Source: Mycobacterium sp. URHB0044
Lineage (GTDB): Bacteria > Actinomycetota > Actinomycetes > Mycobacteriales > Mycobacteriaceae
NCBI RefSeq assembly: GCF_000620625.1
Contig: NZ_JIAW01000011.1
Location: forward strand, 124,001 to 188,000
Length of the DNA stretch: 64,000 bases
Direction: 5' to 3'
Shown here piece after piece: positions 28,645-38,000 of this stretch. The notes beneath the pieces are model-generated. The model worked only from the letters and a program-made list of their open reading frames with translations. It ran no database searches and had not been told where the DNA came from. Each line of letters begins with the position of its first letter. The stretch's first letter is position 1. The position numbers and the translations under genes are program-made.

Positions 28645-30051
28645 GTGAACGAGTCCTTCGTGCACACCGCACCGAGGTTGCGGGCCCGGGAGCGGGTCGT
28701 GGTCCATGTGCACTCACCGGCCGCCCGCTGGATCAGCGCCCTCGCGGTGCTCAGCCTGTTCTGCTGGCTGATCCTGATGTCGATCCGCGACCCCAACCGG
28801 CATGCCGACTGGCACACCGCGAGCCGGCTCGGATGGGCGTTGACGATCTTCGTCGCGGTGGCCTTCATCGCGCGCGGCATCTTCCTCGGCAGACCGGTGA
28901 CGGCGGCGCACGCATGGATGGCGATGGCGTTCTTGATCGCCGGGTTCGCGGCGCGGGTGGTGTTCGTCGACGCTTTGGGCAACGCGTTCATGATCGCGGC
29001 GGGCGTGGCGCTGATGTGGCCCACCGCCGCCAGGCCCAATCCCGCTGACCTGACCAAAGTTTGGGCCTTGGTCGACGCGACGACCGGCGACCCCGTTGCG
29101 CCGTTCGCCATGCAGTCGTTGAAGTGCCATCACTTCAGCCAGGACGGTGGCGCGGCGATCGCCTACCGCACCCGGTTCGGCTACGCGGTGGTGAGCGGCG
29201 ACCCCATCGGCGACGAATCCCAGTTCCCGGAACTGGTCCATGATTTCGTCACGACCTGTCATGCCTGGGGCTGGCGCATCGTGGTCCTCGGCTGCAGCCA
29301 GCGCCGGTTGGATCTGTGGTCGGACGTCGCGGCGATCGGGCAGTCGCTGCGGCCGGTTCCGATCGGACGTGACGTGGTGATCGACGTGACCGGTTTCGAC
29401 ATGGTCGGCCGTCGGTTCCGCAATCTGCGTCAAGCGGTGCAGCGCACCAGGAATGCCGGGATGACCACCGAGATCGTGGCCGAGCAGGACGTCGACGACG
29501 ACCTGCTCGCGGAGTTGACCGAGGTGCTGATGGCCTCGCCCAAGGGGGCTCGCACGGAGCGCGGCTTCTCGATGATCCTGGACGGTGCGCTCGAGGGCCG
29601 CTATCCGGGCATCCAGCTGATCGTCGCCCGCGACGAGCACGGACGCGTGCAGGGCTTCCACCGCTACGCGACCGCCGGGCGGGGCACCGAGGTCACCCTT
29701 GACGTTCCGTGGCGCCGCCGCGGCGCGCCCAACGGCATCGACGAGCGGTTGACGGTCGAGATGATCAACGCCGCCAAACAGCAAGGCGCCGTTCGTGTTT
29801 CGCTGGCATTCGCCGCGTTCCCGGAGATCTTCGACGACCACAACCGCGGTCGCATGCAGAGCTTCTTCTACGCCGTGATCCATCTCGGTGACGCACTCAT
29901 CGCGCTGGAGTCGCTGTACCGGTACCTGCGCAAGTTCCACGCCTTGAGTGATCGGCGCTACGTGCTGCTGTCCCTGACCCAGGTGCTGCCGTTGCTGATC
30001 GTGTTGCTGTCACTGGAGTTCATGCCGCGCCGTCGGCACCTGAGCGGCTAG
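28645..30051 (+). CDS. MprF/LysX-like membrane protein with DUF2156 (GNAT-fold) domain
   Basis: A 468-residue membrane protein: four to five helices up to about residue 125 (ISALAVLSLFCWLILMS, ALTIFVAVAFIARGIFLG), then a cytosolic DUF2156 domain as in the aminoacyl-phosphatidylglycerol transferase MprF/LysX, and a last C-terminal helix (LTQVLPLLIVLLSLEFMP). Conserved pieces include HFSQDGGAAIAYRTRFGYAV, GDPIG, RNLRQAVQRTRNAG and RGRMQSFFYAVI. There is no lysyl-tRNA synthetase domain. Whether it transfers an amino acid to a lipid is unproven. The stop overlaps the convergent DUF4190 gene by 4 bp. Confidence 0.85.
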   Translation: MNESFVHTAPRLRARERVVVHVHSPAARWISALAVLSLFCWLILMSIRDPNRHADWHTASRLGWALTIFVAVAFIARGIFLGRPVTAAHAWMAMAFLIAGFAARVVFVDALGNAFMIAAGVALMWPTAARPNPADLTKVWALVDATTGDPVAPFAMQSLKCHHFSQDGGAAIAYRTRFGYAVVSGDPIGDESQFPELVHDFVTTCHAWGWRIVVLGCSQRRLDLWSDVAAIGQSLRPVPIGRDVVIDVTGFDMVGRRFRNLRQAVQRTRNAGMTTEIVAEQDVDDDLLAELTEVLMASPKGARTERGFSMILDGALEGRYPGIQLIVARDEHGRVQGFHRYATAGRGTEVTLDVPWRRRGAPNGIDERLTVEMINAAKQQGAVRVSLAFAAFPEIFDDHNRGRMQSFFYAVIHLGDALIALESLYRYLRKFHALSDRRYVLLSLTQVLPLLIVLLSLEFMPRRRHLSG

Positions 30052-30503
30052 GGCCTCGGCGTGCTGGTGACGCTGAACTGACTCTCCATGCGTTCGCGAA
30101 GCTTGTCGGCGCACCCCTCAACGGCTTTCGGGTCCGAACCCGCGCTGCTCACGCAGTCGAGGTAGTCGGTACCGCCGACTTCGGAGAAGACCCCGATCCA
30201 GATGGGGATGAAGACGATTCCGAGGATGACGGCGAGAACGCCGAGCAGCGTTCCCGCGATGGCAACGCCTCCGTTGGTTGCCTCGCCGCGCTTCGCCCGT
30301 CCGCGCCCGACGATCCCGAGGATCACCGCGACCACGCCGAGCACGATGCCGCCGACCACCGTCCAGCAGAACACCAGGCCGATGAGGGCGACGACGAGTG
30401 CGCCGATCCCGAGCCCGTTCTTCGGCCCGGTCGGCACCGGCTGATAGCCGGGGTAGTACGGCTGGTGCGGCGGTGGGGGATACCCGCCCGGATATCCGGT
30501 CAT
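30048..30503 (-). CDS. DUF4190-type small membrane protein
   Basis: A 151-residue protein with a Pro/Tyr-rich N-terminus (YPGGYPPPPHQPYYPGYQPV), then two DUF4190-type helices (GIGALVVALIGLVFCWTVVG, GVAIAGTLLGVLAVILGIVF) separated by RGRAKRGEATNG, and an exported-type tail with two cysteines (LDCVSSAGSDPKAVEGC). Function unknown. It begins within the last bases of cydC (4-bp overlap), so it is probably a distal gene of the cyd operon. Confidence 0.8.
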   Translation of the reverse strand: MTGYPGGYPPPPHQPYYPGYQPVPTGPKNGLGIGALVVALIGLVFCWTVVGGIVLGVVAVILGIVGRGRAKRGEATNGGVAIAGTLLGVLAVILGIVFIPIWIGVFSEVGGTDYLDCVSSAGSDPKAVEGCADKLRERMESQFSVTSTPRP

Positions 30504-32029
30504 GCCTGCCGAGGGTACCCGCCCGAACCCATCGACAGCACGGGACACGAAACGTCCTCGGACAGATGATGCGTCGCCACGACGACGGCACGGTCGGCCG
30601 GGAACAGCAGTTCCGAGGTGAGCAACTCGGTGAGAATTCGTCCGCCGTCCGCGGCGTCGAGGTGTTCGGTCGGCTCGTCGAGCAGCACGATCGGGAAGGG
30701 CGAGATGAGGGCCCGCGCTAGCAGCAGTCGACGGCGTTGCCCGGCCGACACCGCGGCGCCGCCGCCGGTCAGAATCGTGGAAAGCCCGTCTGGCAGTCCC
30801 TCCAACCACCCCTGCAGTCCCACGCGCGCCAGTGCCGCGGTCAGTTCGGCGTCTTGTGCGTCGCCGCGGGCGACCAACAGGTTGTCCCGGACGGTGGTGT
30901 CGAACAGGTGCGCGTCCTCGGCGAAGAATCCCGCCGTCCCGGTTTTGGCGGCCATGGCCATCAGGAGCGTGGTCTTGCCGCAGCCGCTGGGGCCGACGAC
31001 GGCGAGGCGGTTGCCGGGCTGGACGTCCGGTACCGCGAGAGCCGGCCGGGTGCGCCGTGACGGGTCGGGTTCGGTGAGCGCCACCAGACGCCGTACGGCG
31101 ATGCGGGCGCGGGTCAGTTGGGTGGCCGCGGCGGGCAGTGCCGCAGTCGACTCGAACGCGGACAGGGGCAGCAGCAACAGGATGGCCAACGTGGTCGGAG
31201 CGACCAACGGCGCCAACGAGATTCCGACCAGCAGCGCACCGAGGGCGCTGGCACCGAGCGCCAGGGTCGGCACCGCGGCGGCGAGCGCGGCGGGTGCGGC
31301 AGCCCGGTCGGCCGCCGCACCCCAGACGTGCTGTTGCCGGGTGGATTCGCTGATCACGTCGTCGAGACGACCGCCCACCCGCAGCTCCGGTGCATGCTCC
31401 AACGCCAGCATCACCGCGGCGTCGCGACGCGAATGATGCTCGACGGCAGCGTCTTCGGTTGCGGTCGCCGCGCGGGCGGCCAACCATGGCGCGACGACGC
31501 CCGCACATACCAGGGAGATGGCGAGCACGGCGGCGGCCGAGGGTGAGATCACCGCGATGACCGCGACGGAGACGAGCGACAGCACCGCAGCGACTGCGAT
31601 CGGCAGAACGGCGCGGACGAGTACGTCGGCGAGCTCGTCGACCGACGAACCGACGCGGGCCACCAGATCTCCACTGTGCAGGCGCATCGCCGTCTCGGCC
31701 GGAGCGTCGACCAGCCTGCGGTACAGCTGGGCGCGTGCGGTCCCGGCGGCGCGCAGTGCGGTGTCGTGCGACGCCAGCCGCTCGCAATAGCCGAGCACGC
31801 CGCGCGAGATGCCCAGTGCCCGAACGGCCACCACCGCAACGGTCAGGTCGAGCACCGGCGGCATCTGCCACGCCCGCGTGATCAGCCACGCCGAGACCCC
31901 GGCGAGCGCCAGTGCGCTGCCGAGGGCGAGTACTCCGAGCGTGACGGCGAGGGCCAGCCGGGACCAGCGCGGCCGGAGCAGGCCGAGCGCGGCGACGAAC
32001 GATTCTCGATCACGCAACGAGGAGCTCAC
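30500..32029 (-). CDS. cydC: Cytochrome bd assembly ABC exporter subunit CydC
   Basis: Half-transporter (509 residues) needed for cytochrome bd assembly; CydDC exports reduced thiols/haem-related ligand. The N-terminal membrane domain has six helices (to about residue 295). The ATPase has Walker A GPSGCGKTT at 346-354, a degenerate signature VSAGQRRRL and Walker B PIVLLDEPTEHLD. GTG 32029 overlaps the end of cydD by 20 bp, so the start depends on coupling. Confidence 0.93.
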   Translation of the reverse strand: MSSSLRDRESFVAALGLLRPRWSRLALAVTLGVLALGSALALAGVSAWLITRAWQMPPVLDLTVAVVAVRALGISRGVLGYCERLASHDTALRAAGTARAQLYRRLVDAPAETAMRLHSGDLVARVGSSVDELADVLVRAVLPIAVAAVLSLVSVAVIAVISPSAAAVLAISLVCAGVVAPWLAARAATATEDAAVEHHSRRDAAVMLALEHAPELRVGGRLDDVISESTRQQHVWGAAADRAAAPAALAAAVPTLALGASALGALLVGISLAPLVAPTTLAILLLLPLSAFESTAALPAAATQLTRARIAVRRLVALTEPDPSRRTRPALAVPDVQPGNRLAVVGPSGCGKTTLLMAMAAKTGTAGFFAEDAHLFDTTVRDNLLVARGDAQDAELTAALARVGLQGWLEGLPDGLSTILTGGGAAVSAGQRRRLLLARALISPFPIVLLDEPTEHLDAADGGRILTELLTSELLFPADRAVVVATHHLSEDVSCPVLSMGSGGYPRQA

Positions 32030-33638
32030 CCCCGACGTGCACGACGCGGTCCGCGATGGCGGTCACCGGCTCGCGGTGGCCGACGACCACCACGGTCGCT
32101 CCGGCACGTGCCCGTTCGGCGACGGCACGCAGCACGCGAGCCTCCAGATCGGCGTCGAGGTGCGACGTCGGCTCGTCGAGCAACAGGACGGGCGCCGCGG
32201 AGCCGAAGACCCGGGCCAGGCCGAGTCGCTGACGCTGGCCGAGCGAAAGGCCTTCGCCGCCACGGCCGATGACGGTGTCCAACCCGTCGGGCAGGGTGGC
32301 CAACACCTCGTCGAAACCCGCCGTCCGGCAAGCCCCTTCGAGGTCATTCAGGGGTCCGAAGAGTTCCAGGTTCTCGCGCAGCGTGCCGGGCAAGAGGGCC
32401 GGACGTTGGGTCAGCCACGCCACCTGCGTCCACCACTCGTTTGGGTCCAGCTCGGTGACGTCCACTCCGGCGACCAGCACCCGCCCCGACGTTGGCGGGG
32501 TCAACCCGAGGATCGTTTGCAGCACGGTGCTCTTGCCCGCACCGTTCGGCCCAGTCAGGACCGTCACCGCGCCGGCGTCGACGTCCGCCGTCAGTCGGTG
32601 CGGCGCCGCGCCGTCCCGGCCGACGACAGTGACGTCCTCGAGACGGATCGCCGCACCCGCGGCAGCGATCGACCGTGTTCCGGCGTTCGGGACGGAGACG
32701 GCGTCGAGCAGGCCGAATGCCTTCTCCGCGGCCGTCTTCCCGTCCTGCGCGGCGTGGAACTCCATCCCCATCCGGCGCAGCGGCCAGAACACCTCGGGGG
32801 CCAGGAGCAGTGCCGTCAGTGCCGTGGACAGCGCCACTTCGCCGAACACCAATCGGAGTCCGACGCTCACGGCGACGAGCGCGACGCCGAGGGTCGCGAG
32901 CAGTTCGAGGACCAGCGCCGACAGGAACGTGATGCGAAGCGTGGCCATCGTGGAACGGCGATGCGCCGCAGCGAGTTCGGCGATCCGGTGCGCGGGCCCT
33001 TCGGCTCTACCGAGGGCGCGCAGCGTCGGGATGCCTGCAATGAGATCGAGCAACCGGGACTGCAGTGTGGTCATGGCGGCCAGCGACGCTGCCGACCGTT
33101 CGGCGGTGACCAGGCCGATGAGCACCATGAAGGCCGGCACCAGTGGCAGCGCGATCGTCACGATCACCGCGGAACGCACGTCGTAGCAGGCGATCACGAG
33201 CAGTGCGGCAGGCGTGAGGACCCCGGCCAGGATCACCGAGGGCAGATAGCGGGTGAAGTAGGGCCGCAGTCCGTCGAGACCACGGGTGATCAGGACAGCG
33301 GCTTGATCACGGTGGGCCGCCAGCAGTCGCGGCGGCAGGCCCGCGACGGTCGTCAGCACCCGCTCGTTGACCTCGGCGATCACCGCCGTTGCGCCGCGTT
33401 GGCTCAGCCGGGCCTGCAACCACTGCGCGACTGCACGAAGCATCCACAGCGCCAAGAGGATCCACAGCGGGCCCGACCAGTGCGACACCGTGCGCGATCC
33501 GGGTTCGGTGATGATGCCCGCGATCACGTGCGCCAACAGCACGGCGGAGGCGATCGCGCTGGCGGCGATCACGACGCCGCAGCCCACCGACGCGGCCAGA
33601 TGGCGCCGCATCGCAGCCGAGGCGTGCAGGCGGTTCAC
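32010..33638 (-). CDS. cydD: Cytochrome bd assembly ABC exporter subunit CydD
   Basis: Partner half-transporter (542 residues). Six membrane helices in the first 320 residues, an exporter-type loop, then Walker A TGPNGAGKST, LSLGQRQRLGLARVF as signature, and VLLLDEPTSHLD as Walker B. The GTG at 33638 forms a GTGA overlap with the cydB stop, which is the best start; the frame is open for 26 more codons upstream inside cydB. Confidence 0.94.
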   Translation of the reverse strand: MNRLHASAAMRRHLAASVGCGVVIAASAIASAVLLAHVIAGIITEPGSRTVSHWSGPLWILLALWMLRAVAQWLQARLSQRGATAVIAEVNERVLTTVAGLPPRLLAAHRDQAAVLITRGLDGLRPYFTRYLPSVILAGVLTPAALLVIACYDVRSAVIVTIALPLVPAFMVLIGLVTAERSAASLAAMTTLQSRLLDLIAGIPTLRALGRAEGPAHRIAELAAAHRRSTMATLRITFLSALVLELLATLGVALVAVSVGLRLVFGEVALSTALTALLLAPEVFWPLRRMGMEFHAAQDGKTAAEKAFGLLDAVSVPNAGTRSIAAAGAAIRLEDVTVVGRDGAAPHRLTADVDAGAVTVLTGPNGAGKSTVLQTILGLTPPTSGRVLVAGVDVTELDPNEWWTQVAWLTQRPALLPGTLRENLELFGPLNDLEGACRTAGFDEVLATLPDGLDTVIGRGGEGLSLGQRQRLGLARVFGSAAPVLLLDEPTSHLDADLEARVLRAVAERARAGATVVVVGHREPVTAIADRVVHVGGELLVA

Positions 33639-34675
33639 GTCACGCGCCGCGACAGACCGATCGGCTCCGGAATCCGCGCCGCTGAGATGCGTTGCCGGAA
33701 GACCCAATACGTCCACGACTGATAGCCGATGACGAGCGGAGCGAAGATCGCGGCGGCCCAGCTCATGATCTTCAGGGTGTAGGGCGTCGACGACGCGTTG
33801 GCCACGGTGAGGCTCCAGTCGGGGTTCAGCGTCGACGGCACCAGGTTGGGATAGAGCACCGCGAACAACAGCGTCACGACGGCGGCCACGACCACCGTCG
33901 TCGCCACGAACGTCCAGCCGTCACCGCCCCGGCTCCATACCAACATGACGGCCGACAGTTGCGCGACGACCGCGATGCCCAGGATCAACCACGTCCAGCT
34001 CTTGCCATGCGCCAGCTGAGTCCACAGTCCGAACCCGGCCACCACCACGGTCACGGGCAGCGCGAGTCGAGTCGCGAACCGAATCGCGTCGTCGCGAACG
34101 GCCCCTTCGGTCTTGAGCCGGATGTACACCGCGCCGTGGAAGGCGAACAGGCCGGCGGTCGCCAGTCCGCCGAGCAGTGTGTAGGGGTTGAGGATGGCGG
34201 CGACGGTCAGGTCGATCTGTTTGTCGGCGCCGACCGGAAGGCCGCGCGCCAAAGCCGCGAAGGCGACACCCCAGAGGGCGGCGGGCAGCCAGGAGCCGAG
34301 CCCGATGCCGAGGTCGGCCCAACCGCGCCACTGTGGATCGTCGATCTTGCCGCGCCACTCGATGGCGCAGATGCGCAGGATCATCGACAGCAGGATCACC
34401 AGCAGCGGCAGATAGAGCCCCGAGAAGACGGTGGCGTACATCCCCGGGAAGGCCGCGAACATCGCGCCGCCGGCGGTGATCAACCACACCTCGTTGCCGT
34501 CCCACACCGGTCCGATCGTGTTGAGCACCGCGCGCTCGTGCTGCTCGCGGTCGCCCATCGCCACTCGACCGAGGGGTTTCATCAGCATGCCGACGCCGAA
34601 GTCGAAGCCCTCGAGCACGAAGAAGCCCACGAAGAGTGCCGCCAAGGCGATGAACCAGAAGTCCTGTAGTGCCAC
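33635..34675 (-). CDS. cydB: Cytochrome bd ubiquinol/menaquinol oxidase subunit II
   Basis: Membrane subunit (346 residues, about nine helices) of the high-affinity terminal oxidase. The start LQDFWFIALAALFVGFFVLEGFDFGVGML is the hallmark of CydB, and NTIGPVWDGNEVWLITAGGAMFAAFP is the conserved second segment. It follows cydA by 10 bp and overlaps cydD by 4 bp, so the whole cydABDC set is one operon. Confidence 0.97.
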   Translation of the reverse strand: MALQDFWFIALAALFVGFFVLEGFDFGVGMLMKPLGRVAMGDREQHERAVLNTIGPVWDGNEVWLITAGGAMFAAFPGMYATVFSGLYLPLLVILLSMILRICAIEWRGKIDDPQWRGWADLGIGLGSWLPAALWGVAFAALARGLPVGADKQIDLTVAAILNPYTLLGGLATAGLFAFHGAVYIRLKTEGAVRDDAIRFATRLALPVTVVVAGFGLWTQLAHGKSWTWLILGIAVVAQLSAVMLVWSRGGDGWTFVATTVVVAAVVTLLFAVLYPNLVPSTLNPDWSLTVANASSTPYTLKIMSWAAAIFAPLVIGYQSWTYWVFRQRISAARIPEPIGLSRRVT

Positions 34676-34685
34676 GGATTGCTCC

Positions 34686-36134
34686 TCAGTACGCGAACGA
34701 AAGGGGTGCGATCTCGTCGTCGCCCGGTGGCTTCGGCGGCGCGGGCTCGGAGTCGTGTTCCAGGGGCCCCTCGACGACGTAACGGCGGATCAGCCAGAAC
34801 CAGATCACCGCCAGCCCCGCGTAGACCGTCGTGAACAGAATGAGCGACGTCAACACCATGGGCGCCGAATGTCCCGACACGCCTTGATCGACGGTCAGTC
34901 GGAGCATCTGGTCGCCGGTCGGGTTGGGCACCACCACCCACGGTTGCCTGCCCATCTCGGTGAACACCCATCCGGCGCTGTTGGCGAGGAACGGCGTGGG
35001 CAGCACGAGAAGGGCGAACCAGGAGAACCAGCGTTGGTCGGGGATGCGCCCGCGCCGAGTGAGCCACAGCGCGACGAGCGCGAACAGCACTGGGACGGCG
35101 AGCAATCCGATCATCGCCCGGAAGGACCAGTAGGTGACGAACAGGTTCGGACGGTAGTCGCCGGGCCCGAACTTGGTTTGGTACTGCTCCTGAAGGTCCT
35201 TCACGCCCTCCAGGCGAACGCCGCTGAACTTTCCCTCGGCGAGGAACGGCAGCACGTAGGGCACCTCGATGAGGTGGGTGACGCTGTCGCAGTTGTTGTG
35301 CGTCCCGACGGTGAGGATGGAGAAGTCCGGATCGGTTTCGGTGTGGCACAACGATTCCGCGCTTGCCATCTTCATCGGCTGCTGCTGAAACATCAGCTTG
35401 CCCTGGGAATCGCCGGTGAAGAACAGGCCAACGGCCGCCGCCAGCGCGACCAGGCAACCCAGGATCGTCGCGGGCCGGTACATCGTGCGGGCCTCGTCGG
35501 ATGCGCGGCCCTTGACCAGCCACCAGGCGCATACGCCTGCGACGAACGTGCCCGCGGTGAGGAAGGCCCCCGCCACGGCGTGCGAGAAGGCAGCAATGGC
35601 CGTGTTGTTGGTGAACAACGCCACGATGCTGGTCAGTTCGGCGCGACCGGTCTCGGGGTTGAAGTGCGCCCCAACGGGATGCTGCATGAACGAGTTCGCG
35701 GCGATGATGAAGAACGCCGACATGTTCACCGCGGCGGCGACGACCCAGATGCACGCCAGGTGCACCAGGCGGGGCAGGCGGGTCCAGCCAAAGATCCAGA
35801 GCCCGATGAACGTCGACTCGAAGAAGAAGGCGACCAGCCCCTCCATCGCGAGCGGGGCGCCGAAGACGTCGCCGACGAATCGCGAGTACTCGCTCCAGTT
35901 CATGCCGAACTGGAACTCCTGGACGATGCCCGTCGCGACGCCGAGGGCGAAGTTGATCAGGAACAACTTGCCGAAGAACCGGGTCAGCCGGTACCACGCC
36001 GCATTGTCGGTGACCACCCACACCGTCTGCATGACGGCGATGAGGGGGGCCAGGCCGATGGTCAGCGGGACGAAGATGAAGTGATAGACGGTGGTGATGC
36101 CGAACTGCCAGCGTGACACGTCGAGCGCGTCCAT
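34686..36134 (-). CDS. cydA: Cytochrome bd menaquinol oxidase subunit I
   Basis: Haem-binding subunit (482 residues, nine helices) that oxidises menaquinol and reduces oxygen, supporting growth in low oxygen. Visible: DVSRWQFGITTVYHFIFVP with the haem b595 ligand His, the FQFGMNWSEYSRFVGDVFG block, ESTFIGLWIFGW, and the Q-loop region with KMASAESLCHTE. ATG 36134 is preceded by GGGAGACG as ribosome site. First gene of the operon; likely promoter at 36135-36241. Confidence 0.97.
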   Translation of the reverse strand: MDALDVSRWQFGITTVYHFIFVPLTIGLAPLIAVMQTVWVVTDNAAWYRLTRFFGKLFLINFALGVATGIVQEFQFGMNWSEYSRFVGDVFGAPLAMEGLVAFFFESTFIGLWIFGWTRLPRLVHLACIWVVAAAVNMSAFFIIAANSFMQHPVGAHFNPETGRAELTSIVALFTNNTAIAAFSHAVAGAFLTAGTFVAGVCAWWLVKGRASDEARTMYRPATILGCLVALAAAVGLFFTGDSQGKLMFQQQPMKMASAESLCHTETDPDFSILTVGTHNNCDSVTHLIEVPYVLPFLAEGKFSGVRLEGVKDLQEQYQTKFGPGDYRPNLFVTYWSFRAMIGLLAVPVLFALVALWLTRRGRIPDQRWFSWFALLVLPTPFLANSAGWVFTEMGRQPWVVVPNPTGDQMLRLTVDQGVSGHSAPMVLTSLILFTTVYAGLAVIWFWLIRRYVVEGPLEHDSEPAPPKPPGDDEIAPLSFAY

Positions 36135-36241
36135 GTACACCGTCTCCCAGGGCTGCCGGTAATCTCTACGACAGAGTGTAGTAGCGATGCGCCGCCCAGT
36201 CACTAGGGTCTTTCGACCTGGACCGGAAGGGTCTTACGGCG

Positions 36242-36838
36242 TCACTCCGCGGCGGCGGGCGACTCCACCTTGGGCGGCAAGGGCTGCGCCTTCTTGGTGG
36301 CGCTGCGGATGCCGAACGCCGTCACGACCTCCATGACGCCGATGACGATCAGCCAGATGCCGACGACCAGCGCGAGGGTGGCCAGCGACTCGAACGGCGA
36401 CGCCAGGACCACGACACCGGCGATGAGGCTGATGATGCCGACGAAGACGTTCCACCAGCGGCCGGGCAGGGTCGGGTCGCTGATCGCGGAAACCGTTGTC
36501 GCCACGCCACGGAAGACGAAGCCGACGGCGATCCAGATGGCCATCAACAACACCGCGTCGTAGAGGTGCCGGAAGGCGAGAACGGCAAGGATCAACGACG
36601 CGGCGCCACTGATGAACAGCAGCACCCGTCCGCCCGCCGACACGTGCAGGCTGAACGCGAAGACCACCTGCTGGATACCCGTCACCAGCAGGTAGGCGCC
36701 GAAGAAGATCGCGGCGACGGTGATCGAGATCTGCGGCCACGCCACGACTGCCGCGCCGAGCGCGACGGCCAACACGCCGGAGATCAGAGCCGACTTCCAC
36801 AGGTGTGGCAGCAGACTCGGGGGAGCAGGAGTTGTCAT
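36242..36838 (-). CDS. HdeD family (DUF308) membrane protein
   Basis: A 198-residue protein with six short helices in three DUF308 repeats (LISGVLAVALGAAVVAWP, AYLLVTGIQQVVFAFSL, LFISGAASLILAVLAFR, LLMAIWIAVGFVFRG, GIISLIAGVVVLASP, LVVGIWLIVIGVMEVVTAFG). The HdeD family is linked to acid resistance in enterobacteria; the role in mycobacteria is unknown. ATG 36838 with a CAGAAT hexamer 7 nt upstream. Monocistronic, downstream of no other minus-strand gene. Confidence 0.85.
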   Translation of the reverse strand: MTTPAPPSLLPHLWKSALISGVLAVALGAAVVAWPQISITVAAIFFGAYLLVTGIQQVVFAFSLHVSAGGRVLLFISGAASLILAVLAFRHLYDAVLLMAIWIAVGFVFRGVATTVSAISDPTLPGRWWNVFVGIISLIAGVVVLASPFESLATLALVVGIWLIVIGVMEVVTAFGIRSATKKAQPLPPKVESPAAAE

Positions 36839-36845
36839 GCGCGCG

Positions 36846-36851
36846 ATTCTG
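36846..36851 (-). promoter_or_regulatory. Candidate -10 hexamer of the HdeD-like gene
   Basis: Minus-strand CAGAAT ends 7 nt before the ATG at 36838, fitting the leaderless spacing seen elsewhere in the window. Confidence 0.3.
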
Positions 36852-37063
36852 TCACAGCGTTTCCCCTGCGCGTGGACGTTCTCCGGCACCGTCGTCAATT
36901 GTCCAGACAGCGGTGTTCGACGACCGGCGTTAAGTTTCACCTACCGCGGCGTCAACACCCGGCTAGTGTTCCGTTACCGGCAGTGCGTGCTGGGTCCACG
37001 GTCGTTGACGTCGTCGGATGATGACGGCGACAGACGACCCGATGCAGAAAGATGAGGCAACTC

Positions 37064-37963
37064 GTGTCAGGTGGGAAGATGTGGCGCATTGCTGCGGTTT
37101 TTGCCGCGACCGGCGCACTGGCAGTGTCGGGATGCGCGAACAATACGGACAGTTCCGGCCCGTCGACGAGCACCACTGCCGCGGCCGCGGGCAAGGTCGA
37201 TGAGATCGCCAACACCGTTCCCGAGGACATCAAGTCCTCCGGCAAGTTGATCGTCGGCGTGAACGTTCCCTACGCGCCCAACGAATTCAAGGATCCCAGC
37301 GGCAAGATCGTCGGCTTCGACGTCGACCTGATGAACGCCATCGCCTCCACGCTGGGTCTCACCCCGGAGTACCGGGAATCGGATTTCGCCAAGATCATCC
37401 CGTCCATCGAGGGCGGTACGTACAACGTGGGCATGTCGTCGTTCACCGATACCAAGGAACGCGAGGCGACGGTCGACTTCGTCACCTACTTCTCCGCGGG
37501 CATCCAGTGGGCGCAGCGGCCAGGAACGCCCGTCGATCCCAACAACGCCTGCGGCAAGAAGGTCGCCGTGCAGGCCACGACGACCGAAGAGGTCGACGAA
37601 TTGCCCGCCAAGAGCAAGGCGTGCACCGACGCCGGCAAGCCGCCCATCGAGATCCTCAAGTTCGACGGGCAGGACGCCGCCACCAATGCGGTGGTCCTCG
37701 GTCAGGCCGACGCCATGTCGGCAGACTCGCCGGTGACCGCGTACGCGATCAAGCAGAGCCAGGGCAAGCTGGAGCCCGCCGGTGAGATCGCCGACGCCGC
37801 TCCCTACGGCTGGCCGGTCAAGAAGGGCTCACCGCTGGCGCAGTCGCTGCAGAAGGCCTTGGAGCACCTCATCGAAACCGGTGACTACAAGACCATCGCG
37901 ACGAACTGGGGTGTCGAACAAGGCATGATCGACAAGCCGGTCGTGAACGGCGCAGTCAGCTGA
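37064..37963 (+). CDS. Amino-acid ABC transporter substrate-binding lipoprotein
   Basis: Family-3 type periplasmic-fold binding protein anchored by lipid: signal helix MWRIAAVFAATGALAVSGC with lipobox VSGC (C24). The mature part shows GKLIVGVNVPYAPNEFKDP, GKIVGFDVDLMNAIASTLG and KKVAVQATTTEEVDELP, typical of polar amino-acid binders (Gln, Glu or related). GTG 37064 has GAGG six nt upstream and is preferred; ATG 37052 is the alternative. First gene of a three-gene importer operon (binding protein, permease, ATPase). Confidence 0.88.
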   Translation: MSGGKMWRIAAVFAATGALAVSGCANNTDSSGPSTSTTAAAAGKVDEIANTVPEDIKSSGKLIVGVNVPYAPNEFKDPSGKIVGFDVDLMNAIASTLGLTPEYRESDFAKIIPSIEGGTYNVGMSSFTDTKEREATVDFVTYFSAGIQWAQRPGTPVDPNNACGKKVAVQATTTEEVDELPAKSKACTDAGKPPIEILKFDGQDAATNAVVLGQADAMSADSPVTAYAIKQSQGKLEPAGEIADAAPYGWPVKKGSPLAQSLQKALEHLIETGDYKTIATNWGVEQGMIDKPVVNGAVS

Positions 37964-38000
37964 CGATGAGCGCCTGCGCCAAGAGACGATAGGACCGCCC

